This document shows positions 1 to 6,919 of a stretch of DNA of 44,582 nucleotides, piece after piece; positions within the stretch are counted from its first letter, which is position 1, and every line of letters begins with the position of its first letter. Below the pieces are notes generated by a model. That model was not told where the DNA came from. It searched no databases and saw only the letters and a list, made by a program, of their open reading frames with translations. The translations under genes were made by a program, and so were the position numbers. The DNA is taken from contig JAGQVF010000026.1 in NCBI GenBank assembly GCA_020438135.1, forward strand, positions 1 to 44,582, in the 5' to 3' direction. This stretch comes from Bacteroidales bacterium (lineage in GTDB: Bacteria; Bacteroidota; Bacteroidia; Bacteroidales; JAADJA01).

Positions 1-159
1 TGGCAGACCCGGAGTTTGTTGAAAGGTATTTTCATGGTGTTGCATTTTTACCCTCTTCACTGCATAATCCCTCATCGCTTTGGGTGGTACAACACGTTGT
101 TGTGCGATGCCTGATAATCCAATTCCGAGCACCAACGTAAAAAGTAGTAGTTTTTTCAT
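1..159 (-). CDS. Exported protein, N-terminal fragment (runs off left edge)
   Basis: Reading the minus strand from the ATG at 159 gives an open frame of 53 residues to the window edge without a stop. It begins MKKLLLFTLVLGIGLSGIAQ, a Lys-Lys n-region, a hydrophobic core and an AQ cleavage site, which is a textbook Bacteroidota Sec signal peptide. The mature part starts with Gln/Val/Pro-rich sequence followed by basic residues. The visible part shows no domain, so the function is unknown. Many T9SS cargo and outer-membrane proteins of this phylum begin this way. A TAATTTTG promoter-like box lies about 63 bases upstream. The gene diverges from comEC. Confidence 0.75.
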   Translation of the reverse strand, partial: MKKLLLFTLVLGIGLSGIAQQRVVPPKAMRDYAVKRVKMQHHENTFQQTPGLP

Positions 160-221
160 AGGTATTGATTTTTTAAATGTGTAAAATGTGTAACATAACA
201 TTAGAAAGTTTCATCAATTTC

Positions 222-229
222 CAAAATTA
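222..229 (-). promoter_or_regulatory. Putative -7 box for the exported protein at the left edge
   Basis: The plus strand reads CAAAATTA, which is TAATTTTG on the minus strand and matches the Bacteroidota TAnnTTTG -7 consensus. It would start transcription near 215, leaving a leader of about 55 bases before the ATG at 159. No convincing TTG -33 element is visible at the usual spacing, so this is tentative. Confidence 0.3.
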
Positions 230-392
230 CAAAAAATGTGCTTCTTTGCCTATTTGCCTGAAACAACAATGAAATAATAGTAGTGAGAATTTTAAATCAG
301 CGGATTGATTAAATTAAAAGGAACTTTTCCGGGTGTTCTTTATAAAATTATTCCTTATCTTTAAAACGAATTTAAAACCAATTGAGATACCC

Positions 393-2495
393 ATGAGCAA
401 CTGGAACCGTTATCCTTTTGTTAGATTTATCATTCCTTTGGTTTCAGGCATTGTAGTTGCCCTGAACATACCTGAAATGTACCCCATACCTTTTTGGATA
501 ATGGTTGCTCTTTTTGGAATCTATGCCTTGATAGAACTTATTTTCAGGAAACAGATCAGTTACAGGTATAGATGGATTTTTGGGACGTTGTCCTCTTTTC
601 TGCTCCTTTTACTGGGATATCAATTAACCTATCTAAAAACTCCGTCCTACGATCCTGACAATATAAGCCATTTTAAGCAGGCGGATAAATTGGTTATTCA
701 GATAAAAGAACCTCCGGCAGAAAAACCCAATTCGGTTAAAGTAGTTGGCGGAGTGTTATTCGCTGCTGACACAACAGGCTGGGAAAAGGCATCGGGAACT
801 GTGCTGCTATATTTTGAAAAAGATGAGAACATAGATAACATCAGATATGGAGATGAGCTGGTAGTTCATACTCAACTCAGGCCGGTAAAACCTCCGGCTA
901 ATCCGGAAGAGTTTAACTACAAACGTTTTCTTTCAAATAAAGGGATTTATGATCAGGGATATGTTACAAAGGGAAACTGGAAAATCACCGGGCAGGGTTA
1001 TGGAAATCCAATCAAAAAAACAGGGATCAAACTAAGAGATCATTTCCTGCGATTACTGGAAGAAAATGATATTAAAGATAAAGAGTTTGCAGTAGTTTCG
1101 GCCATTTTACTGGGTTATGATGCCCATCTTGATCCGGAGCAAAAGCGTCAATTTGCAGGGGCGGGAGCCATGCATATACTTTGTGTTTCTGGTTTGCATG
1201 TTGGCATCATTTACGTAATATTAAACAGCTTGCTCGCTTTTTTGAACCGAAAAAAACTGCTTCGATTTTTAAAAGTATTGTTATTGCTTTTTTTAATTTG
1301 GTTTTATGCAGCTATCACAGGGTTTAGTCCATCAGTTCTGCGCGCATCCACTATGTTCTCATTTATCATCATCGGCAAATCAATGAAACGAAAAGCCGAT
1401 ATTTTTAATATGATCGCAGTTTCGGCATTTTTGCTGCTTTCGATCAATCCTTATTTTCTTACTGAGGTTGGGTTTCAACTTTCATACCTGGCTGTTACAG
1501 GAATTGTATTGTTATTCAAACCCATTTACAACCTGCTTTCACCCGGGAATTATTTACTTGATAAAATCTGGCAAATAACAGTTGTATCAATTGCCGCAAC
1601 TTTATTTACATTTCCACTGACAGTATTTTATTTTAAACAATTTCCGGTTTTGTTTTTAGTCACTAATTTGGTAGCAATTCCAGCTTCGATGGTTGTGATT
1701 TACCTGGGAATTTCCGTTCTGGTTTTTTCTTTCATCCCTGTTGTATCAAATTGGCTTGCTTGGTTACTGGTATGGACTATTAAAGCTTTGAATTTTTCAG
1801 TAGGATGGATTGAAGGTTTATCATTTGCTACCATTCGTGAAATGTATATAAGTCCGATGGAGTTTATTTTACTTGTGCTCGTAGTATTGTCGGTTGTTTA
1901 TTTATTTACCATTGGTAAAAAATATGCAATCTATACATTAATTTCCGGTTTGATCCTTCTCAATATCTCAATTCTGACCAGGAAGATAAATCATCTGAAG
2001 CAGAAACAAATTGTGGTATACAACATTAACAAAACAACGGCAATTGAATTTGTGAAGGGTGAAATGTCCTGGTTTGTGTCAGATACGAATGTAATAGCCG
2101 ATCCTTCAAAAATTCAATACAATGTTGAAGGATATAGAAGTAAGGCCGGAATAAAAGATCAATTTTGGGTTAATATGGATAAACCAATCCTCAAAACGCC
2201 CGATTTTTATAAAACAGGAGAGTTGATTCAATTTGGAGATCTGAGGATTGCTTTGATAAGCCACTCCTCAGAATTGTTACCCCTCAATAATAAATTGAGT
2301 GTGGATGTGGTGATTTTTACCGGGAATGCTCAAATTACGCCCAGGCAAGCCATGGAAGTTTTTCAGTTTGAGGAGCTGGTTTTCGATGCATCAATCGCGC
2401 CATGGAATAAAATCACCTGGAAAAAGGAATGTGACAATGCAGGGATCAATTATTACGATGTAGCAGAATATGGTGCATGGATAAAAAGATTATGA
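393..2495 (+). CDS. comEC: ComEC/Rec2-family DNA internalisation channel
   Basis: This is an inner-membrane protein of the ComEC/Rec2 family, which moves single-stranded DNA into the cytoplasm during natural transformation. The N-terminus has two or three membrane segments and a soluble DUF4131-type region (about residues 80-200). A competence domain with many membrane helices follows (about 230-520). It contains the family motif HILCVSGLHVG (261-271) and FSPSVLRAS (about 311-319). The C-terminal soluble part (about 545-700) has the place and size of the metallo-beta-lactamase-like domain but lacks an HxHxDH metal site. The frame could open at a GTG at 333, but the 20 extra residues are not family-like and the ATG at 393 starts the expected soluble-then-hydrophobic N-terminus. 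It is divergent from the upstream gene and convergent with the M28 peptidase. Confidence 0.9.
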   Translation: MSNWNRYPFVRFIIPLVSGIVVALNIPEMYPIPFWIMVALFGIYALIELIFRKQISYRYRWIFGTLSSFLLLLLGYQLTYLKTPSYDPDNISHFKQADKLVIQIKEPPAEKPNSVKVVGGVLFAADTTGWEKASGTVLLYFEKDENIDNIRYGDELVVHTQLRPVKPPANPEEFNYKRFLSNKGIYDQGYVTKGNWKITGQGYGNPIKKTGIKLRDHFLRLLEENDIKDKEFAVVSAILLGYDAHLDPEQKRQFAGAGAMHILCVSGLHVGIIYVILNSLLAFLNRKKLLRFLKVLLLLFLIWFYAAITGFSPSVLRASTMFSFIIIGKSMKRKADIFNMIAVSAFLLLSINPYFLTEVGFQLSYLAVTGIVLLFKPIYNLLSPGNYLLDKIWQITVVSIAATLFTFPLTVFYFKQFPVLFLVTNLVAIPASMVVIYLGISVLVFSFIPVVSNWLAWLLVWTIKALNFSVGWIEGLSFATIREMYISPMEFILLVLVVLSVVYLFTIGKKYAIYTLISGLILLNISILTRKINHLKQKQIVVYNINKTTAIEFVKGEMSWFVSDTNVIADPSKIQYNVEGYRSKAGIKDQFWVNMDKPILKTPDFYKTGELIQFGDLRIALISHSSELLPLNNKLSVDVVIFTGNAQITPRQAMEVFQFEELVFDASIAPWNKITWKKECDNAGINYYDVAEYGAWIKRL

Positions 2496-2499
2496 TGCT

Positions 2500-2522
2500 A
2501 AAAAAGCCGGCAATGACCGGCT
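2500..2522 (-). terminator. Rho-independent terminator for the M28 peptidase (possibly bidirectional)
   Basis: A 6-bp stem AGCCGG/CCGGCT with a 6-base loop lies between the convergent stops at 2495 and 2551. On the minus strand it is followed by six T residues, so it fits best as the terminator of the peptidase gene. In the plus direction the T run is weak, but it could also end comEC transcription. Confidence 0.7.
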
Positions 2523-2550
2523 CTTTAGAACAATTTTGAATGAACAAAGT

Positions 2551-4830
2551 TTATTTTGTATGAATGATCTTTTGTGTTGTAATGAATCCGCCACTTTCAA
2601 TTTCACAGAAATAAATTCCTGAAGGCAAGTCACTTGTATCAATGTGCATGTTATGGTATCCTGAGCCGGATTTCACACCTTTATTTTCAAAAACTGTCTC
2701 ACCAAAAGCATTAAAAATCCTGATTGAAACGGATGATAGGAGATTATCTGTAAATTTTATTTCGAGGTAATTTGCGAACGGATTCGGATAGAGTTCTACT
2801 TCATAATCCAGATTGACATTGGAGATTGAATTTGGACCAGACTCTTCAACATATAACTCAACATCATCGATGTACATACCCTCTTCTGTAACATAATTGT
2901 CGCTCATGAATCTGAACCGGATAATCACCATGGTTTCTCCTAAATAATCCTCAAGGGAATAAGATTTCTCAATCCATGAATTTTGAGTACCATTAAATTC
3001 ATCCAATTCAGTCCAATTACTGCCATCAGTTGTAATTTCCAGCCATGTGTAATCGTATCCGGCTTCTAAGGCATATTTGGTCATAAAGCTAAAGGAGGCA
3101 GAAACTGCATTTTCAAGACTGAAATTATAAAGGGTAGCACTGCATACAGTTTCATTTTGGTAATTGCCTGAAGGGCTTTCCGAAATAGAATGTGTTGGTG
3201 AATAAGATTGTGTATTGGTGATTCCCCAGGTGCCTTCTAAGTTCCAATATAATGCTCCGGATTCAAAATCATCCGTAAATGGAAAAGCCAAGGGAGGAAG
3301 AGGTGTAATAGTGATCGTATTTGAAGGATCGGATTCATCGCCGGTATCTGAATAAATGGCTGTTACAAAATAGGTGTAAGTGGTAAAATTCTGAACTTCT
3401 TCATCTGTATATTCGGCTACTGTTGTTGTTGCAACCGGCACAGGATCATTATCTTTATATATTTTATAACTATCTACACCTGCCATTGTATCCCATAATA
3501 ATTGGATCATGCCATCTCCTGCCAGTCCGGCAAGGTTTTGCGGAGGCGAAAGCCAGTTTGCCATCGTGGCTACATTGGCAACCATTGCTTTAGTAAAGGT
3601 AGTAGCCATTTCAAGACTATTAACGCTTGTACCTATAACATCATTGGAAGTATGTATATAAGGGCTATAATTCTGGCTGTCTTCAAAAGGGAAGATACCC
3701 ATATATCCGGCATTGTTAAACGATGTGTGATCACTGTCGCCGCCTGTTAAATTTCCCTGATCCACTATAAAGTCAGGCAGGTAAGTATTGCAAACATTTG
3801 TATAGAATGTTACCAGAGGTTGTGCTGAAGCAGGTGCTATCATATCCGTATGGATTGCATCACCCGGATTCCGGTAACCGCACATGTCGATGTTAAAGTA
3901 TCCCAAAATGTTCATACTTTGGCTGGCAGCCCATTCAGCATATGCATCGCTACCATACAATCCATATTCTTCACCCGACCAGGCACAAAAAAGAACTGTT
4001 CGGTCAGTTTCAAAATCAGCCATAACCCTGGCCACTTCCATTACCCCACATACACCTGAAGCATCGTCATCTGCTCCGGGAGCATCGCCAGAATAACTAT
4101 AGGAATCGTAGTGTCCACCGAGAATTACATATTCATCCGGATAAGTTGTACCGGTTTTTTTGGCAATGATATTGTCACTTGCAGGACCCTGTGGCATCGT
4201 AAAATCAAATAATTCTACTTCATAACCGTAGTCTTCAAACTGGTCTTTTATCCAATTCTGGGCTTCAACCGATTGGGGCGTATATGCATTACGGGTTCCG
4301 TAATCCTGGAGGTGCTGGAGGTTGCTGAGGTAGATGTTTGAGTCAACTTCCTCCATCATTTGCACTATTTCAGGGTCAGTCAATATGGTTTTAGTATTGA
4401 AGTTAAATTCACTTCCGGGAAGCTGGATTTTTTTGTTATCGAAATTTACCACCCTGCCATCTACAGGCGGAGGAAGTGCAGCTTCCTTGCTCATCGAAAC
4501 AACCAGGTATTTTTCATTTTCAACGAGGATTGATGCCTCCTTGCTGATATCTCCTATATAACCCTGATCTTTCGTTTTATGAAACCAAACTATATAATAC
4601 CTGTTGGTACTTTTAAAACCGTCTTCTTCTAAAATAGTGAGATCTTGATTAAAGTTGTTATAACATGTTGCAATCGCAATGTTGTCAGCATAATAGTGGA
4701 TTGCTATTTCTGCATTGTTGAATAGTTGTTTTAAATCCTGGATATTTTCATAATTGATGACTGCAAGTTTCTGTGAAAATATTGAAGTCGAAATAAGAAT
4801 AGTAAAAATTGAAAGTATAATTTTTCTCAT
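2551..4830 (-). CDS. T9SS-exported M28-family aminopeptidase
   Basis: This is a secreted zinc peptidase of family M28 (leucyl-aminopeptidase-like). From the ATG at 4830 the protein is 759 residues. It has a signal peptide MRKIILSIFTILISTSIFSQ, a pro-region, and the M28 domain (about 200-425) with the metal and catalytic signatures GGHYDS, GADDDASG, SGEEYG, FNIDMCG and DSDHTSF. A fibronectin-III-like segment follows (about 430-515), then a beta-sandwich resembling MAM/choice-of-anchor domains (about 520-660). The C-terminal type A T9SS sorting domain has the usual LYPNPF start and a GIYF strand. The frame is open 18 residues further upstream, but that extension would bury the signal peptide and was rejected. 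The product is probably carried across the outer membrane by T9SS and attached to, or released from, the surface to degrade peptides. Confidence 0.9.
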   Translation of the reverse strand: MRKIILSIFTILISTSIFSQKLAVINYENIQDLKQLFNNAEIAIHYYADNIAIATCYNNFNQDLTILEEDGFKSTNRYYIVWFHKTKDQGYIGDISKEASILVENEKYLVVSMSKEAALPPPVDGRVVNFDNKKIQLPGSEFNFNTKTILTDPEIVQMMEEVDSNIYLSNLQHLQDYGTRNAYTPQSVEAQNWIKDQFEDYGYEVELFDFTMPQGPASDNIIAKKTGTTYPDEYVILGGHYDSYSYSGDAPGADDDASGVCGVMEVARVMADFETDRTVLFCAWSGEEYGLYGSDAYAEWAASQSMNILGYFNIDMCGYRNPGDAIHTDMIAPASAQPLVTFYTNVCNTYLPDFIVDQGNLTGGDSDHTSFNNAGYMGIFPFEDSQNYSPYIHTSNDVIGTSVNSLEMATTFTKAMVANVATMANWLSPPQNLAGLAGDGMIQLLWDTMAGVDSYKIYKDNDPVPVATTTVAEYTDEEVQNFTTYTYFVTAIYSDTGDESDPSNTITITPLPPLAFPFTDDFESGALYWNLEGTWGITNTQSYSPTHSISESPSGNYQNETVCSATLYNFSLENAVSASFSFMTKYALEAGYDYTWLEITTDGSNWTELDEFNGTQNSWIEKSYSLEDYLGETMVIIRFRFMSDNYVTEEGMYIDDVELYVEESGPNSISNVNLDYEVELYPNPFANYLEIKFTDNLLSSVSIRIFNAFGETVFENKGVKSGSGYHNMHIDTSDLPSGIYFCEIESGGFITTQKIIHTK

Positions 4831-4938
4831 ATGAAAAGTTTTTGTTTTGTTTTTTAGACAGGCCGGTTCATATTTTTGTTGCAAAATCCAATAATTTGGA
4901 ATTGATATAAATAGAATAGATAAAAGTTAAAAAAAATC

Positions 4939-4968
4939 TTGTGGAATAAAAAAAATGATTTACTTTTG
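4939..4968 (+). promoter_or_regulatory. Promoter of tRNA-Asp
   Basis: TTG at 4939-4941 and TACTTTTG at 4961-4968 are separated by 19 bases. This fits the Bacteroidota -33/-7 pattern (TTG, 19-21 bases, TAnnTTTG). It lies 35 bases upstream of the mature tRNA 5' end, as expected for a short 5' leader. It is the best-matched promoter in the window. Confidence 0.75.
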
Positions 4969-5003
4969 CACACCGTTTAACGAATGACGTTCATAAAAAT
5001 ATT

Positions 5004-5077
5004 GGTCCGGTAGTTCAGTTGGTTAGAATGCCTGCCTGTCACGCAGGAGGTCGCGAGTTCGAGTCTCGTCCGGACCG
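5004..5077 (+). tRNA. tRNA-Asp (anticodon GTC)
   Basis: This is a 74-base cloverleaf. The acceptor stem GGTCCGG (5004-5010) pairs fully with CCGGACC (5070-5076), with discriminator G5077. The D arm has AGTTGGTTAG. The anticodon stem CCTGC/GCAGG flanks the loop CTGTCAC, with anticodon GTC at 5038-5040. The T arm is GCGAG-TTCGAGT-CTCGT. The CCA end is not encoded. A clear promoter lies upstream and a terminator downstream, so it is a single-gene unit. Confidence 0.97.
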
Positions 5078-5084
5078 CAATTTA

Positions 5085-5113
5085 AGGTCACATTTTGTAT
5101 GTGGCCTTTTTTT
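5085..5113 (+). terminator. Rho-independent terminator of tRNA-Asp
   Basis: AGGTCACAT (5085-5093) pairs with ATGTGGCCT (5099-5107) around a 5-base loop, with one G-T wobble, and runs into seven T residues. It begins 8 bases after the tRNA 3' end and would end transcription before the tRNA-like copy at 5120. Confidence 0.85.
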
Positions 5114-5119
5114 ATATCC

Positions 5120-5193
5120 TTACCGGTAGTTCAGTTGGTTAGCATGTCCCGCTTCCTGCTGGAAGGTCGCGAGTTCGAGTCTTGTCCGGACGC
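5120..5193 (+). pseudogene. Decayed tRNA copy derived from tRNA-Asp
   Basis: This 74-base segment aligns end to end with tRNA-Asp. It shares the 18-base block GGTAGTTCAGTTGGTTAG, and a second identical block, GGTCGCGAGTTCGAGTCT, spans the T arm. Only the inner four acceptor pairs survive. The outer three positions are A-A, T-C and T-G. The anticodon arm is replaced by TCCCG-CTTCCTG-CTGGA, with one stem mismatch, a nominal TCC anticodon and a pyrimidine at position 37. It lies behind the terminator of tRNA-Asp and has no clear promoter of its own. I read it as a tandem duplicate that has decayed. An unusual functional tRNA-Gly(TCC) is possible but less likely. Confidence 0.65.
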
Positions 5194-5250
5194 ATTGAAA
5201 CTTCACCATAATATTTAAGGTTTTCTGTTTATCCTTTCCAATATATAATG

Positions 5251-5284
5251 TCAAAGGGCAGAATCCATAGATCCTGCCCTTTGA
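5251..5284 (-). terminator. Perfect 11-bp stem-loop after the exported operon
   Basis: TCAAAGGGCAG (5251-5261) and CTGCCCTTTGA (5274-5284) are perfect inverted repeats around a 12-base loop, 24 bases beyond the stop at 5308. Neither strand carries a long T run afterwards. It may be a weak terminator or a 3'-end stabilising hairpin of the operon mRNA. Confidence 0.45.
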
Positions 5285-5307
5285 TTACATATTATGAAAT
5301 GATATTA

Positions 5308-6888
5308 CTAATTGGGGACTGTAGAAGATGTTCCGGTATTGTTATACCATTGGTCGTTTTTATCTGCATTATCTACTTCTGTATTCATATCAAAATCACC
5401 GTCTTTATATCCTGTAGTCCCGGCTTCAGGAGCCCACACATTGTTTTTATCCATCAGATTGATCAGCAGATTCCCGTTACCATTCCCGCTATACATCCCA
5501 TAGTCGCCTCCTCCAAGATTTTTCTGTCCATTGAGGTAAGCCTGACCGGATGTTGTAAAATCATAGGAATAAATTCCTCCTGATTCGGAGAGCGCTGATG
5601 CAGACATGATCCCAAGATGATTTCTATGCCATACAACTGCAAACATTTGGTTTGTTAAGGTAAAACTGAATGCAGGAAGACTGGATCCGTCAATATCAAC
5701 GATTGATCCGTCGCTCAGCAGAAACACAGCTTTGGTTGCAACCACCGTTGCCGGTGTGGCTGATGCAGCATTTGCCGCATCCCTTATTTCAAGAAGACAC
5801 CAGTCGACAACATCTGCTGGAATGGATCCAACGCTTTCGGATCCGCCATAAAACCAGGGTGCGGTGTTGTAAGGTTGTAAGAGGGGTATTACTCCGCCCG
5901 ATAACAGGTCGGTATCCATCCCTGAACCATTGAAAGGGCCTTCAAGAAAGGCTGTTACATCCAGCCGGATATCGATTGGAATAGCCATTGGAGATTCCAG
6001 ATCACCCACAGCAAAAGCAGAAAGTGATGTAATGCCGGTTCGGGTTATACTATAAGGGTTCGCACCAGAAGCAATACCTTCCCCATCGGGATCCCATGCA
6101 CCTGCGGTATAATGCCCTACTGCAGCATGATTCCTGTTAAAATTGGGTCCTTCAAGACCAGCTGACCAGTATGGAGTTACACTCAGATTGGATCCTCCGG
6201 CGACATTTTCGGTGATTACCCATGTCATGTCGACACAATCATTGATTTCCGGGATGGTTCCACCTGTTGTACCATTTGTGCGTACGTCAGGAAAAACCCG
6301 TACTGAATAATAATCAGCGGTTCCGGTATTGCTAAGTGTGACAGGTACAAAACTGGAAATAGTTCCGACCGGGAAAATTTTATTGGCTCCGGTTACATAT
6401 TGGCGCAGCATACCATTCCCACCTGCAATAATATAACCCGAAGGGCCGGCTCCTACGATCTGCCCCGAGGATTGAATAACGACCACGCCATTACCCAGTG
6501 ATAAAAAGGTGCTGGAAAGCGTTAGGTTACCATTGACTGAAATTGCATTTGCTGTGAGGTTGGCATCATTTTGCAAATCGAGATCATGGAAATATGTTAT
6601 TGCCGATCCACCAATATCCTGTGGAGTTGATCCGGTAAATTCAACAACACCTGAAGTGCCATTTAAAAGGTTACCACTGGTTTGATTATTGATCCAGTCT
6701 CCACTGATCAGCACCTGACCGGAATTGTTCATGCTTCCGTCACTTTCATTTCGGAAAGAAGCATCCATCACCAGAGACGTTCCCGAATTGATCACGATAT
6801 CTGATCCCGCATTTACGAGATACTGACAGTGAGCCAGGTCAGCATAGCCTAAGGCGATAATTATTAAAAATGTTATTATTGATTTCAT
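5308..6888 (-). CDS. Exported beta-rich protein with C-terminal dockerin-like repeats
   Basis: This 526-residue protein has a signal peptide ending near HCQ (about residue 22). Residues 25-180 are Gly/Ser/Asn/Thr-rich short beta repeats, like filamentous beta-helix surface proteins. Residues about 300-450 match a domain I recognise from many Bacteroidota exported proteins (segments FLEGPFNG, VVDWCLLEIRDA, VVWHRNHLGIMSA). The C-terminus has two Ca-loop-like repeats. The second (GDFDMNTEVDNADKNDQW) keeps the Asp/Asn spacing of dockerin type I. The first has lost most Asp residues. No type A T9SS sorting domain follows. It is the last gene of a four-gene run, 31 bases after the propeller gene. 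Its role is unknown, probably a cell-surface or matrix protein. Confidence 0.8.
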   Translation of the reverse strand: MKSIITFLIIIALGYADLAHCQYLVNAGSDIVINSGTSLVMDASFRNESDGSMNNSGQVLISGDWINNQTSGNLLNGTSGVVEFTGSTPQDIGGSAITYFHDLDLQNDANLTANAISVNGNLTLSSTFLSLGNGVVVIQSSGQIVGAGPSGYIIAGGNGMLRQYVTGANKIFPVGTISSFVPVTLSNTGTADYYSVRVFPDVRTNGTTGGTIPEINDCVDMTWVITENVAGGSNLSVTPYWSAGLEGPNFNRNHAAVGHYTAGAWDPDGEGIASGANPYSITRTGITSLSAFAVGDLESPMAIPIDIRLDVTAFLEGPFNGSGMDTDLLSGGVIPLLQPYNTAPWFYGGSESVGSIPADVVDWCLLEIRDAANAASATPATVVATKAVFLLSDGSIVDIDGSSLPAFSFTLTNQMFAVVWHRNHLGIMSASALSESGGIYSYDFTTSGQAYLNGQKNLGGGDYGMYSGNGNGNLLINLMDKNNVWAPEAGTTGYKDGDFDMNTEVDNADKNDQWYNNTGTSSTVPN

Positions 6889-6919
6889 ATCAAAGTATTT
6901 TTATTTGGATAAAACGCTA

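Noticed and set aside
333-392. GTG start 20 codons upstream for comEC
   Set aside because: The extra segment is hydrophobic and not family-like. The ATG at 393 gives the expected N-terminus.
4831-4884. 18-codon upstream extension of the M28 peptidase
   Set aside because: It would place a charged stretch before the signal peptide. The ATG at 4830 starts a clean signal peptide.
5004-5193. tRNA-associated integration site (att) of a mobile element
   Set aside because: The repeats are only 42 bases apart with no integrase or foreign cargo between them. Tandem duplication explains them.
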